Both the position numbers and the translations under genes were made by a program. The notes under the pieces were generated by a model, which saw only the letters and a program-made list of their open reading frames with translations, searched no databases and was not told where the DNA came from. Below are positions 25,194 through 34,973 of a DNA stretch of 56,647 bases, in pieces. This stretch comes from Psychroflexus maritimus (GTDB taxonomy: Bacteria > Bacteroidota > Bacteroidia > Flavobacteriales > Flavobacteriaceae), in the NCBI RefSeq assembly GCF_011089875.1, contig NZ_JAANAS010000037.1, positions 1 through 56,647 on the forward strand. Direction: 5' to 3'. Each line of letters begins with the position of its first letter. Position 1 is the stretch's first letter.

Positions 25194-27488
25194 TTATCGT
25201 ATAATCATCAATTTTTTTACATCGGTTTGCTGGCCTTCATCATTGGTAACCAAAATCAAGTAAACACCAGAAGCTACTGCATGTTTTCCAAAGGCGGTAG
25301 TGTCCCAACGCACGCTTCCTCCTCTTGCGGTACGTTCAAAAACTAAATTCCCTTCAATATCGGTTATTTTTACGTTAGCATTTTGGCTTAAGCCATCAAT
25401 GTTTACCTGTCCAGAATAAGTTGGTCTCACTGGGTTGGGGAAAACGCGTAAGTTGCTTAAATCTTCTTGGGCTTCAGTAACAAAACTCTGATAAGAAACA
25501 AGTCCGTTAATGGTACCAAAGAACACTTCTCCACTTCTTGGATCAATTTCAATACTATTTACTGCATTTGAAGGCAAAGGCGAGTTGCTTCTAGTAAAGT
25601 GATTGAGCACTTCTTGACCTGTAGGCGAAACTTGAAAAACACCAGAATCTGAAGTGGCAATCCATTTGTTATCTGCACCATCAGCCTTAATATCGGTTAT
25701 CGTTTGTCTAAACAGAAGCTGTTGTGCAACGCCATCTGAATCGGTAATTATAATTGGGATAATGCTCAGGCTTCCTGAAAATGCGGCTCCAGGATTGAAC
25801 ATTACCCGTAGGCCATCTGTAGTTCCAATCCAAAGTCGGTTGCTCACATCTACCTCTAAGGTATTTATGGCTGATGTAACATTATTGTTAGCTTCAGGTA
25901 AATCTACACCAGCGGTATTATTCGATATTCTTCTAGACTGTCCAGTAGAATGTTGGTATGCAAAAAGCCCTCCTCCTCGACTAGCAATAAAAATATTATC
26001 TGAATTATCTTTTTCAATTGTTGCAACACTAAACGAACTTGAATCGCCTCCTAATGAAACATTTTGCATTACTCCATTTTCATTGATGCGTTTAAGTGGG
26101 TTATTGGTTAATGCATTTGTAAAATAAAGGCTTCCATCTCGAGTAAGAATGCTTCCGCCAATTCTATTATCTAAATTAGTTGAGTTTGAAGCCGATTCAA
26201 TAGGGCTATTCTCTCCGTTTAACTGATTTACTAATTCAAAGTTTTTCAATTCTAACAATCCGTCATAATAACTACTTAAAAAAACCGATTCTCCTTTTTT
26301 TGTAGCTTGAACCAATACTCTGGCGTTATTAAGTTGTTCAAGACTTAGATTGATCCAATTTTCATCTTTTAAAACACTCAAGCCTCTTGCGTTTAGAGGA
26401 AAAGGGTTAAAAAATTGATCATACTCGCCAAAAGTAGCCCAAAGTTCACCATCAAAGTAATCTAAATTAAAAATTCGGTTGAGTAGGGGGCCAGTAGGAT
26501 TAATCCTTTTAAATTCATCATTTACAATAGGTAGATTAAACTTTAACAAGCCCTCGTTTTCGTCGCCAATAAAAAGTTCATCATTAATGCTATTAAATGT
26601 ATTAATTGTAGGTTGGTAGTTTTCATTTCCAAAGAACACAAGTTCTTCGTTGAAATTTTCGTCGTATGCAAAAATTTTATTTTCAGTGGCTACCCATAGT
26701 TTTTCTTGCTCATTGTTTTCTACAATTTGTGTTTCAGTAATTACTTCGTCCATTATAAAAGCAGAAGAAATAAAACCGGGCGTGGCTGTAAAAATACCAC
26801 CATCAAAACGCCTAACTACATAGGCTTGGTTATTAAAAACAAAAGCATGGGTAAATATGGAAGTGGCAATTGTATTCCAGTTAGCAAAATTAATTAGGTT
26901 GTCATTGAGGTTAGCTGTAAAAACACCATCATCTGTGGCTGCCCAAATTCGATTATTGTTAATGACAGACTGATTAACTTTAACAAACCCTGCATTTTCT
27001 CCGATGTAGTAAGTAGAGTCAAATTCTAGGTTAGTTAAATTGAATTTTACTATACCAAAATCGGTGGCTATATAAACTAAATTCTCAAATTCAAAAAACT
27101 GATTAATTTTTCTAATATTAGGAGGGATGACTACGCGATTGGTAATTTCTACAAGGTTAGTAATTTGATTATTTTGATCTTTTATTACTTGAATTAACCC
27201 GTTTTGGTATCCAATTAAGGTAAGTTGGAAATCTTTAGAGTAATGAATAGCAGTAATATTTTCTCCAGAAAGCCCTTCAATTGGGGTGATTTTTTCGTTG
27301 GTTTCCGATTCAATTTGATGCCTAAATATTGAATTACTTGCCGCTGCTGTTAGTGTATTTCCATCGCTAGATAAATCAACTATATTTCTATAGGAAAAAT
27401 AACCATTCCAGCGTTCTATTTGATTTTGAGCAATCAAAGAATTAGAAATACTAAGGCAAACTAATAAAAATATAAATTTACTTCTCAT
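25194..27488 (-). CDS. porZ: PorZ-like T9SS attachment-complex protein
   Basis: The 764-residue protein has a signal peptide (1-20), two beta-propeller regions made of repeats of the WVATENKIFAY and WIGTTDGLRV type, and a C-terminal sorting-like domain beginning LRVFPNPVRPTYSGQVNIDG. Architecture and length match Porphyromonas gingivalis PorZ, a surface component of the T9SS attachment complex that presents anionic lipopolysaccharide for cargo anchoring. It abuts recO, an arrangement I believe is common in Bacteroidota. It would handle cargo such as the protein at 10302. A generic two-component-type propeller protein is the alternative. Confidence 0.82.
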   Translation of the reverse strand: MRSKFIFLLVCLSISNSLIAQNQIERWNGYFSYRNIVDLSSDGNTLTAAASNSIFRHQIESETNEKITPIEGLSGENITAIHYSKDFQLTLIGYQNGLIQVIKDQNNQITNLVEITNRVVIPPNIRKINQFFEFENLVYIATDFGIVKFNLTNLEFDSTYYIGENAGFVKVNQSVINNNRIWAATDDGVFTANLNDNLINFANWNTIATSIFTHAFVFNNQAYVVRRFDGGIFTATPGFISSAFIMDEVITETQIVENNEQEKLWVATENKIFAYDENFNEELVFFGNENYQPTINTFNSINDELFIGDENEGLLKFNLPIVNDEFKRINPTGPLLNRIFNLDYFDGELWATFGEYDQFFNPFPLNARGLSVLKDENWINLSLEQLNNARVLVQATKKGESVFLSSYYDGLLELKNFELVNQLNGENSPIESASNSTNLDNRIGGSILTRDGSLYFTNALTNNPLKRINENGVMQNVSLGGDSSSFSVATIEKDNSDNIFIASRGGGLFAYQHSTGQSRRISNNTAGVDLPEANNNVTSAINTLEVDVSNRLWIGTTDGLRVMFNPGAAFSGSLSIIPIIITDSDGVAQQLLFRQTITDIKADGADNKWIATSDSGVFQVSPTGQEVLNHFTRSNSPLPSNAVNSIEIDPRSGEVFFGTINGLVSYQSFVTEAQEDLSNLRVFPNPVRPTYSGQVNIDGLSQNANVKITDIEGNLVFERTARGGSVRWDTTAFGKHAVASGVYLILVTNDEGQQTDVKKLMIIR

Positions 27489-27564
27489 AAAAACTTAACT
27501 CAATCAGTTTGTAAATATTGCATATTAATTTGAAATATCCACACATAAGCACTTCAATTTGGTA

Positions 27565-27603
27565 TAAAAAAGCAATGCCAAGTGAAAAGAACACTTGGCA
27601 TTG
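27565..27603 (-). terminator. Terminator after gdhA
   Basis: A perfect 12-bp stem (27573-27584 with 27592-27603), loop of 7, is followed on the minus strand by CTTTTTT. It lies 25 bases past the gdhA stop. Confidence 0.9.
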
Positions 27604-27627
27604 TAGCGAATGTTGAACGTCTTGCTA

Positions 27628-28971
27628 TTAAACGGCTCCTTGTGCTAACATAGCATCGGCAACCTTAACAAATCCAGCAATATTTGCTCCTTTAACATAA
27701 TCAATATATCCATTATCTTCTTTGCCATAGGTTACGCAAGCATCATGAATATCTTTCATTATGGTTTTTAGTTTGTCATCTACTTTTTCTGCCGACCAAT
27801 TTAGGCGGAGTGAGTTTTGCGACATCTCTAATCCTGAAGTAGCTACACCACCTGCATTAGATGCTTTTCCTGGTGAGAAGAAAATCTTTGCCTTCTTAAA
27901 TACATCTACTGCATCTGGAGTACAGGGCATATTAGCACCTTCGCCTACTAAAATACATCCATTTTGAACTAATTTCTTAGCATCTTCTTCGTGCAATTCA
28001 TTCTGTGTAGCACAAGGTAAAGCAATGGCTGCTTTTTCTCCCCAAGGAGTTTTTCCTTCGTGATAAACGGCATTAGGGTATTCCTCTACATATTCACTAA
28101 TTCTTCCTCTTCTTTCATTTTTTAACTCCATTACAAAAGCTAACTTATGTTGATCAATACCATCCTCATCATAAATATATCCACCAGAGTCAGACATGGT
28201 AAGTACTTTGGCACCAAGTTCAGTAGCTTTTTCTGTTGCATATTGAGCTACATTTCCAGAACCAGAAACCAAAACAGTTTTTCCTTTTAAGCTGTCGTTT
28301 TTGGTTTGAAGCATGTTTTCTGCAAAGTAAACATTACCGTAGCCAGTAGCTTCAGGACGAATTAAAGAACCTCCAAAAGAAATTCCTTTACCCGTTAAAA
28401 TGCCAGTAAATTCATTTTGAATACGCTTGTATTGTCCAAACATATAACCTACTTCTCTTCCTCCAACGCCAATGTCTCCTGCGGGCACATCTGTATTTGG
28501 ACCTATATGTCGGTATAATTCAGTAATAAAACTTTGACAAAAACGCATTACTTCGTTGTCTGATTTTCCTTTGGGGTTAAAGTCAGATCCTCCTTTTCCT
28601 CCACCCATAGGTAAAGTAGTAAGTGAGTTTTTGAAAACTTGTTCAAAAGCTAAGAATTTCAAAATACTTAAATCTACTGATGGGTGAAAACGCAAGCCTC
28701 CTTTGTAGGGACCAATGGCAGAATTCATTTGAATTCTATAGCCTTTATTTACTTGTATATTCCCTTGATCGTCTATCCAAGTAATACGAAACATAACAAC
28801 ACGCTCTGGTTCAACCATGCGCTCTAGTAACATTTTGTTTTTATACTTAGGGTTTTCTTCTATAAAAGGAATAATGGTTTCTGCAACCTCATGAACTGCT
28901 TGTATGAATTCAGGTTGATTGGGGTTGCGCTCAGAAACTTTGTCTAAAAAATTTTTTACGCTTGTAGTCAT
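27628..28971 (-). CDS. gdhA: Glutamate dehydrogenase (probably NADP-specific)
   Basis: The 447-residue enzyme interconverts glutamate with 2-oxoglutarate and ammonia. MNSAIGPYKGGLRFHPSV, the active-site region PMGGGKGGSDFNPKGKS with the catalytic lysine, and the nucleotide-binding GKTVLVSGSGNVAQYATEK are clear. Length and sequence fit the hexameric, usually NADP-linked, bacterial class that assimilates ammonia. It is a single-gene unit with its own -7 element and terminator. Confidence 0.96.
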   Translation of the reverse strand: MTTSVKNFLDKVSERNPNQPEFIQAVHEVAETIIPFIEENPKYKNKMLLERMVEPERVVMFRITWIDDQGNIQVNKGYRIQMNSAIGPYKGGLRFHPSVDLSILKFLAFEQVFKNSLTTLPMGGGKGGSDFNPKGKSDNEVMRFCQSFITELYRHIGPNTDVPAGDIGVGGREVGYMFGQYKRIQNEFTGILTGKGISFGGSLIRPEATGYGNVYFAENMLQTKNDSLKGKTVLVSGSGNVAQYATEKATELGAKVLTMSDSGGYIYDEDGIDQHKLAFVMELKNERRGRISEYVEEYPNAVYHEGKTPWGEKAAIALPCATQNELHEEDAKKLVQNGCILVGEGANMPCTPDAVDVFKKAKIFFSPGKASNAGGVATSGLEMSQNSLRLNWSAEKVDDKLKTIMKDIHDACVTYGKEDNGYIDYVKGANIAGFVKVADAMLAQGAV

Positions 28972-28997
28972 TTCTTTTCTCTTAATTATATAGTTAG

Positions 28998-29005
28998 CAA
29001 ATATA
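28998..29005 (-). promoter_or_regulatory. -7 element of gdhA
   Basis: TATATTTG on the minus strand, 26 bases before the gdhA start codon, is a full match to TAnnTTTG; no clear TTG lies at the right spacing. Confidence 0.5.
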
Positions 29006-29233
29006 GTATTTATTTTTAGAGATATTATATTTAAAATTAGATTATAGCGCTTAAAATTACGAAATTTTCATTTTGATTTTCATCATTCACTAAACTATTT
29101 TTCCGCAAATTTCTTCAAGGAGTATTCATTAGTTTTTGAATAATTTGTTCTTTTGCTAAAATCATTTCAATATCATTTTTTTGCGGTAATTTTTATAAAA
29201 CAGTTTATTTAGAAGTAATTCTTTGAAAGAAAG

Positions 29234-30379
29234 CTATTCACCTAAAGCTTGTTTTAAATCCTCAATCAAATCTGCTTCATCTTCAATACCAACACTTAAC
29301 CTAATCAAGGAATCAACCACTCCTGTTTTTTCTCTTTCTTCTTTCGGAATACTTGCATGAGTCATACTTGCTGGGTGACCGGCTAAGGATTCAACTCCTC
29401 CTAAAGATTCAGCTAAGGTAAAAACTTTCACATTTTCAACAAATTTTACGGCATCTTCCATCACATTTCCTTTGGTGGTAAATGAAACCATACCGCCAAA
29501 ATCCTTCATTTGTTTTTTGGCAACATCATGGTTTGGGTGATCTTTAAATCCTGGCCAATAGACTTTTTCAATTTTTGGATGGTTTTTTAGAAATTCAGCC
29601 ACTGCACGCCCATTTTCTGCATGGCGCTGCATTCTAAGATGTAATGTTTTAATTCCTCGTAATACTAAAAAGCTGTCCATTGGTCCAGCAATAGCGCCAC
29701 TGGCATTTTGAATAAAGTATAATTTATCTGCTAATTCTTGGTCTTTAACAACAATACTTCCCATTACAACATCACTGTGGCCTCCTAGATATTTAGTAGC
29801 CGAATGCATGACTAGATCTGCTCCTAAATCTAAGGGTTGTTGCAGATAAGCCGTAGCAAAGGTATTGTCAACCGCAAGTAAAACTTCATGTTTTTTTGCT
29901 ATTTTACTCACTGCCTCAATATCAATGATATTCATCATTGGATTAGTAGGCGTTTCAGTCCAAATAAGTTTGGTTTTGTTAGTTATGTAGTTTTCTATAT
30001 CAGAAGCCTTTTCCATTCCTATAAAATGAAATTTAATTCCAAAATCTTTAAAAATAGAAGTGAATAATCGGTAGCTTCCCCCGTACAAATCGTTGGTTGA
30101 AATAATCTCGTCTCCTGGTTTAAACAATTTCAAAATAGCATCAATTGCAGCTAAACCAGAGCCAAAGGCCAGTCCAAAATGACCATTTTCTATACTTGCT
30201 AAGGCGTTTTCAAGTGCTGTTCTAGTTGGATTAGCGCTTCTTGAATACTCAAAGCCCTTGTGCGCACCGGGTGTGGTTTGAGAATAGGTAGAAGTTTGAT
30301 AAATAGGGGGCATTACTGCGCCATAAGCAGGATCAATATTTTTTTGTCCTCCGTGAATGGTTTTTGTATTAAATTTCAT
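29234..30379 (-). CDS. Trans-sulfuration PLP enzyme (cystathionine gamma-synthase/lyase family)
   Basis: The 381-residue PLP enzyme belongs to the Cys/Met metabolism family. TKTIHGGQ, PPIYQTSTYSQ, EYSRSANPTRTALE, and the PLP-lysine region HSATKYLGGHSDVVMG are typical. The sequence alone does not separate synthase (methionine route) from lyase (cysteine route). The ATG at 30379 is preferred over an upstream in-frame ATG at 30421 because the latter lies before the -7 element (30402-30409). No amino-acid neighbours help; it is a single gene. Confidence 0.9.
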   Translation of the reverse strand: MKFNTKTIHGGQKNIDPAYGAVMPPIYQTSTYSQTTPGAHKGFEYSRSANPTRTALENALASIENGHFGLAFGSGLAAIDAILKLFKPGDEIISTNDLYGGSYRLFTSIFKDFGIKFHFIGMEKASDIENYITNKTKLIWTETPTNPMMNIIDIEAVSKIAKKHEVLLAVDNTFATAYLQQPLDLGADLVMHSATKYLGGHSDVVMGSIVVKDQELADKLYFIQNASGAIAGPMDSFLVLRGIKTLHLRMQRHAENGRAVAEFLKNHPKIEKVYWPGFKDHPNHDVAKKQMKDFGGMVSFTTKGNVMEDAVKFVENVKVFTLAESLGGVESLAGHPASMTHASIPKEEREKTGVVDSLIRLSVGIEDEADLIEDLKQALGE

Positions 30380-30401
30380 AATTCTATTTTTTAAATCTAT
30401 A

Positions 30402-30409
30402 CAAAAGTA
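30402..30409 (-). promoter_or_regulatory. -7 element of the trans-sulfuration gene
   Basis: TACTTTTG on the minus strand lies 22 bases before the preferred start codon at 30379 and inside the longer reading frame, which argues for the shorter protein. Confidence 0.55.
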
Positions 30410-30515
30410 ATTTAGATTCAAATGAAAAGACAGCGCTTTACTTTTTTTATCCTGAGTTTAACAAGCTGAAGCTTATATTTTGATTTTTATCAATAAAAAA
30501 CTGACATATAAAGTT

Positions 30516-30523
30516 TATTTTTG
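30516..30523 (+). promoter_or_regulatory. -7 element of hemF
   Basis: TATTTTTG fits TAnnTTTG and lies 20 bases before the hemF start codon. Confidence 0.5.
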
Positions 30524-30543
30524 CTGAAAAGCAGAATTAAAGC

Positions 30544-31452
30544 ATGCAAACAAAAGATAAATTTTATAGTTACATCCAAAAATTACAAAACCAAATTACT
30601 GCTAAACTTGAAAAAATTGATGGCAAAGTTCAATTTCATGAAGATTTATGGAATAGGGAAGAAGGTGGCGGAGGAAGAACTCGCGTTATAGAAAATGGAA
30701 AGGTTTTTGAAAAAGGAGGAGTGAATATATCTGCTGTTCACGGGGCCTTACCTGCTTCAATGCAAAACTACTTCAAGGTAAAAGATTGTGATTTTTTTGC
30801 TTGTGGATTAAGCCTTGTAATTCACCCCAAAAACCCTATGGTTCCCACTGTCCATGCTAATTGGCGCTATTTTGAGATGTATGATAAAAGCGGAAAAATT
30901 GTAGATCAGTGGTTTGGTGGTGGGCAAGATTTAACACCGTATTACCTTTTTGAAGAAGATGCCAAGCACTTTCATCAGGTAAGTAAGAAAGCCTGTGACG
31001 CCCATGATTCTTCGTTTTACCCTAATTACAAAAAACGATGCGATGAATATTTTTGGAACTCGCATAGAAATGAAGCGCGCGGAATAGGTGGATTGTTTTT
31101 CGACTACCTAAAAGCTTCAGAAGAAAAATCAATAGAGCAATGGTACAATTTTGTAACTGAAGTAGGTGATTCTTTTCTTGAAGCCTACGTTCCTATCGTT
31201 GAAAAGCGAAAGGACTTAGCGTTTGAGGACCATCATCGAACTTGGCAAGAAATACGAAGAGGAAGGTATGTTGAATTTAACTTAGTACACGATAAAGGAA
31301 CACTTTTTGGCTTAAAAACCAACGGAAGAATAGAAAGTATTTTAATGAGCCTACCTCCTCATGTGCAATGGCAATACAATCACCAACCCGAGCCCAATTC
31401 TGAAGAAGAAAAGTTAATTAATGTATTAAAAAAGCCAATTGATTGGCTCTAA
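30544..31452 (+). CDS. hemF: Oxygen-dependent coproporphyrinogen III oxidase
   Basis: HemF (302 residues) oxidatively decarboxylates coproporphyrinogen III to protoporphyrinogen IX in haem synthesis, using O2. WNREEGGGGRTRVIENG, VPTVHANWRYFE, WFGGGQDLTPYYL and HRNEARGIGGLFFDYL are family hallmarks. The following hemB starts 11 bases later, so the two form a haem operon. The presence of HemF implies an aerobic lifestyle. Confidence 0.97.
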   Translation: MQTKDKFYSYIQKLQNQITAKLEKIDGKVQFHEDLWNREEGGGGRTRVIENGKVFEKGGVNISAVHGALPASMQNYFKVKDCDFFACGLSLVIHPKNPMVPTVHANWRYFEMYDKSGKIVDQWFGGGQDLTPYYLFEEDAKHFHQVSKKACDAHDSSFYPNYKKRCDEYFWNSHRNEARGIGGLFFDYLKASEEKSIEQWYNFVTEVGDSFLEAYVPIVEKRKDLAFEDHHRTWQEIRRGRYVEFNLVHDKGTLFGLKTNGRIESILMSLPPHVQWQYNHQPEPNSEEEKLINVLKKPIDWL

Positions 31453-31463
31453 TAAAACAAACT

Positions 31464-32456
31464 ATGTTTCCATACACAAGACACCGAAGATTAAGAAACT
31501 CTCAAGCCATTAGAAGTTTGGTAAGCGAAACTCAACTAAGCGTAAACGATTTTATTGTTCCCCTTTTTATTGTGGAGGGCGAAAATGTAAAAGAAGAAAT
31601 TGCTTCTATGCCTAATTATTTTCGTTATAGCTTAGATTTAATTGAAACTGAAGTGCAGGAGCTATGGTCGTTGGGATTAAAATCTGTTTTGCTTTTTGTG
31701 AAAGCTGAAGAAGACCGAAAAGACAATCAGGGGGCTGAAGCATTAAATCCAGACGGACTCATGCAAAGGGCTATTAAAACCATCAAAAAAGCAGTTCCAG
31801 GAATCTTGGTTATGACCGATGTTGCTTTGGATCCTTTTTCGTCTTTTGGTCATGACGGAATTGTTGAAAATGGCGAAATTATTAATGACGAAACAGCCGA
31901 TGTGTTAGCAGAAATGGCGCTTAGCCACGCTCAAGCTGGAGCCGATTTTGTGGCTCCTAGCGATATGATGGACGGAAGAATCCTTCAAATCCGAACTAAA
32001 CTTGAACAAGAAGGCTACACCAATACAGGAATTATGAGTTATTCTGCTAAATATGCTTCTGCTTTTTATGGTCCGTTTAGAGATGCGTTAGATTCTGCTC
32101 CGGTGGACGCAAAAGATGTACCTAAGGATAAAAAGACTTACCAAATGAATCCTGCTAATAGAAAAGAAGCATTGAGTGAGACACTTGCCGATATTGAAGA
32201 AGGTGCAGATATTGTTATGGTCAAACCTGGGCTTTGTTACCTAGATATTATTCGTGATTTAGCTAATGAAGTTGACCTACCTATTGCCGTGTATCAAGTA
32301 AGTGGCGAATATGCCATGTTGAAGGCGGCGGCCGAAAAAGGATGGTTAGACCATGATTCTGTAATGCTAGAACAACTTACCGCCATTAAAAGAGCTGGAG
32401 CAAGCTTAATTGCAAGTTATTTTGCTAAAGATGTTGCTAAATTATTAAAGGCTTAA
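31464..32456 (+). CDS. hemB: Delta-aminolevulinic acid dehydratase (porphobilinogen synthase)
   Basis: HemB (330 residues) joins two 5-aminolevulinate molecules into porphobilinogen. The Schiff-base lysines lie in SYSAKYASAFYGPFRDA and MVKPGLCYLDI; RLRNSQAIRSLVSET begins the protein. At the site where zinc enzymes have three cysteines, the sequence reads DVALDPFSSFGHDG, so this is the cysteine-less, magnesium/potassium-type enzyme. A TTG at 31443 overlaps hemF; the ATG at 31464 gives the normal N-terminus. Its last 4 bases overlap the end of the convergent hydroxylase gene. Confidence 0.96.
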   Translation: MFPYTRHRRLRNSQAIRSLVSETQLSVNDFIVPLFIVEGENVKEEIASMPNYFRYSLDLIETEVQELWSLGLKSVLLFVKAEEDRKDNQGAEALNPDGLMQRAIKTIKKAVPGILVMTDVALDPFSSFGHDGIVENGEIINDETADVLAEMALSHAQAGADFVAPSDMMDGRILQIRTKLEQEGYTNTGIMSYSAKYASAFYGPFRDALDSAPVDAKDVPKDKKTYQMNPANRKEALSETLADIEEGADIVMVKPGLCYLDIIRDLANEVDLPIAVYQVSGEYAMLKAAAEKGWLDHDSVMLEQLTAIKRAGASLIASYFAKDVAKLLKA

Positions 32457-33514
32457 ATTTTTGAAGCCGATCGTTTCATTTCTTTGGGAACTCTAGGATT
32501 CATAAGCGCAAACCACAAGAGCGGAATGAACGCAATCAAAATGGATGTAGGATATCCATACGGTAATTCTGGGCTTGTAGAATGATAATCTAAAACTTGG
32601 TATTTTTTATTTGCTCGGTAATGATGATCGCTATGACGCGTTAATTCATAGAGCATAATTCTGCCCAATAAATGATTAGAATTCCAAGAATGAATTTCTT
32701 TAACTGGCTCATACCTTCCACTTTTCTTTTGTTGGCGCAGTAAGGCGTAATGTTCTAAATAATTGATACTTTCAAGAAGTAAAAAACCAACGATTCCCAT
32801 AAAAATAGCTAATAGAGCTATTTTCCAAGAAAAAAAAAGAAAAAGTAAGGTGAAGTAGCTAATTTGTAGAAAGCTATTGATTAGCATGTCATTTTTTAGT
32901 GAAAAGAAACTTGCTTCTTTTGTGTTTAGAAGCTTCTTCTGAATTTTCCAAGCATTTTTATACTGTCCAGTTGAAGATGTCCACCAAAAACTATAAAGAC
33001 TTTGATTTAGCTTAGCAGTTGCTGGGTCTTCAGGAGTAGAAACTTTAGCGTGATGGCCATAATTATGCTCTAGGGTAAAATGCGTGTAATGCGAAGGTAA
33101 TAATAGCAAACGGGCAACTTGTTGACTCCAAAAATCATTGCGATGACCTAATTCGTGAGCAACATTAATTCCATTGCTTCCTAATACAATTCCAATGCTA
33201 ACTACTAAACCCAGAATTTCTAAATAACTTAAATCTTGTTGATTGATTTGTATTAAAGCTGTAATCAATATAAAATATACCAGAGGAAGATTAAGGTAAA
33301 GCAGGAAATCAAAAAACTTACTTTTATTCTTCTTTACTTTTTCTTTTTCAAGTAAATTCGTTTTATTTTCTGTGGTAAATAATTCAATAATTGGGATTAA
33401 GATAAATGCAAAAACAGGGGTTAAAAAGCTAAAGTACTTAGGATAGGAAACACCCACCAAAGCACAAATAGGAATTAGAAAGGCCGTTAAGTATTTTAAA
33501 TCATTAAATTTCAT
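32453..33514 (-). CDS. AlkB-like membrane diiron alkane 1-monooxygenase
   Basis: The 353-residue integral membrane protein of the fatty acid desaturase/hydroxylase superfamily has about six hydrophobic segments and the full histidine set of the AlkB branch: HELGHR, HNYGHHAKVSTPED, NYLEHYAL and RHSDHHYR. These ligate two irons that activate O2 to oxidise terminal C-H bonds of alkanes or similar lipids. No rubredoxin or rubredoxin domain is found nearby, so the electron donor is elsewhere. It overlaps the end of hemB by 4 bases, tail to tail. Natural substrate is not certain. Confidence 0.88.
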   Translation of the reverse strand: MKFNDLKYLTAFLIPICALVGVSYPKYFSFLTPVFAFILIPIIELFTTENKTNLLEKEKVKKNKSKFFDFLLYLNLPLVYFILITALIQINQQDLSYLEILGLVVSIGIVLGSNGINVAHELGHRNDFWSQQVARLLLLPSHYTHFTLEHNYGHHAKVSTPEDPATAKLNQSLYSFWWTSSTGQYKNAWKIQKKLLNTKEASFFSLKNDMLINSFLQISYFTLLFLFFSWKIALLAIFMGIVGFLLLESINYLEHYALLRQQKKSGRYEPVKEIHSWNSNHLLGRIMLYELTRHSDHHYRANKKYQVLDYHSTSPELPYGYPTSILIAFIPLLWFALMNPRVPKEMKRSASKI

Positions 33515-33617
33515 TGTAGTAAGGTACTTAATTTTTTGAACTTACAAAAGTTAATTTTTATGAAGCACTTCATGCATCATTTATTAGTATATTAGAATTA
33601 GTTAATTCATTTGTTTG

Positions 33618-33625
33618 TAAATTTG
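33618..33625 (+). promoter_or_regulatory. -7 element of kbl
   Basis: TAAATTTG fits TAnnTTTG and lies 18 bases before the kbl ATG; it sits inside a longer in-frame extension starting at TTG 33611, which is therefore rejected as a start. Confidence 0.5.
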
Positions 33626-33643
33626 TCAAAAATCCGATTAAAA

Positions 33644-34843
33644 ATGTATTCAGAAAAATTAAAAACTCAATTAACTCAAGAGTTAAACGATATTGAAGAG
33701 CAAGGTTTATTTAAAAAAGAACGAATTATAACAAGTCCGCAGGGGCCTGAAATTACCATTAATACTGGAGAAAAAGTTCTGAATTTTTGTGCCAATAATT
33801 ACTTAGGTCTTTCTTCACATCCGGAGGTAGTGCAGGCAGCTAAAGCCACCTTAGATTCACATGGATTTGGAATGTCTAGTGTGCGATTTATTTGCGGTAC
33901 ACAGGATATTCATAAAGAATTAGAAGCTCGTATAGCCGATTTCTACGGAATGGAAGATACCATTTTATATGCGGCTTGTTTTGATGCTAATGGTGGGGTT
34001 TTTGAACCTTTATTAGGAAAAGAAGATGCCATTATTTCTGATTCGTTAAATCACGCTTCAATTATTGATGGTGTGCGTTTGTGTAAAGCAGGAAGATACC
34101 GTTACGAAAACGGCAATATGCAAGACTTAGAAGAAAAATTGAAAGAAGCTGATGCCAATGGGGTAAGAACAAAATTAATTGTTACCGATGGCGTTTTTTC
34201 GATGGATGGTTTAGTGGCTCCATTAGATAAAATTTGTGACTTAGCCGATAAATATGATGCTTTAGTAATGATTGATGAATGTCATGCTACAGGATTTATT
34301 GGTAAAACAGGAATTGGAACGCCTGAAGAAAAAGGAGTTTTAGGTCGCGTAGATATTATCACTGGAACTTTAGGAAAAGCCTTAGGTGGAGCTATGGGCG
34401 GCTATACCACGGCTAAAAAAGAAATTATTGAAATTTTACGTCAGCGTTCTAGGCCTTATTTATTTTCAAATTCATTAGCTCCTTCTATTGTTGGCGCTTC
34501 AATTAAGGTGTTTGATTTGTTGAAAAATGACACAAGCCTACGTGATCAACTTCAGGAAAATACGGCCTACTTCAAAAATGGAATGAAAGAAGCAGGATTT
34601 GATATCATTGACGGAGAATCAGCTATTGTTCCTGTGATGCTTTACGATGCGAAATTAGCTCAAGATATGGCAGCTAAATTATTGGAGGAGGGCATTTATG
34701 TAATTGGCTTCTTTTATCCGGTAGTACCCAAAGAAAAAGCTAGAATACGAGTGCAATTATCGGCTGCTCATACCAAAGAACACCTAGATAAGGCCATTAA
34801 TGCTTTTATTAAAGTAGGCAAGGAAATGAAGGTGATTAGCTAA
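33644..34843 (+). CDS. kbl: Glycine C-acetyltransferase (2-amino-3-ketobutyrate CoA ligase)
   Basis: Kbl (399 residues) cleaves 2-amino-3-ketobutyrate with CoA to glycine and acetyl-CoA in threonine breakdown. It is of the PLP alpha-oxoamine synthase family: [36 protein letters not shown] and [17 protein letters not shown] with the PLP lysine, all closer to Kbl than to BioF. Threonine dehydrogenase, the usual partner, is not in the window. A strong bidirectional terminator follows. Confidence 0.95.
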   Translation: MYSEKLKTQLTQELNDIEEQGLFKKERIITSPQGPEITINTGEKVLNFCANNYLGLSSHPEVVQAAKATLDSHGFGMSSVRFICGTQDIHKELEARIADFYGMEDTILYAACFDANGGVFEPLLGKEDAIISDSLNHASIIDGVRLCKAGRYRYENGNMQDLEEKLKEADANGVRTKLIVTDGVFSMDGLVAPLDKICDLADKYDALVMIDECHATGFIGKTGIGTPEEKGVLGRVDIITGTLGKALGGAMGGYTTAKKEIIEILRQRSRPYLFSNSLAPSIVGASIKVFDLLKNDTSLRDQLQENTAYFKNGMKEAGFDIIDGESAIVPVMLYDAKLAQDMAAKLLEEGIYVIGFFYPVVPKEKARIRVQLSAAHTKEHLDKAINAFIKVGKEMKVIS

Positions 34844-34860
34844 GTATTTTTTGATATAGA

Positions 34861-34894
34861 AAAAAAGCCGTTTCAAATTTGAAACGGCTTTTTT
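34861..34894. terminator. Bidirectional terminator between kbl and hppD
   Basis: A 34-base perfect palindrome with an AAAAAAGCCGTTTC arm and T run on either strand lies between the convergent kbl and hppD genes. The hppD stop is 80 bases away, so its service to kbl is the more certain. Confidence 0.9.
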
Positions 34895-34973
34895 ATTTTT
34901 AAGCCTAAATTTTTTAAATCTAGCTTACTAGAATTGCTCTGAATAGCTTTATTTGAGGGTTAAACGGGGATTA

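Noticed and set aside
29100-29180. Short minus-strand frame of about 21 codons (ending IIQKLMNTP) between gdhA and the trans-sulfuration gene
   Set aside because: It looks like the end of an amphipathic helix but is preceded by a stop and has no start context; too short to call a gene or pseudogene.
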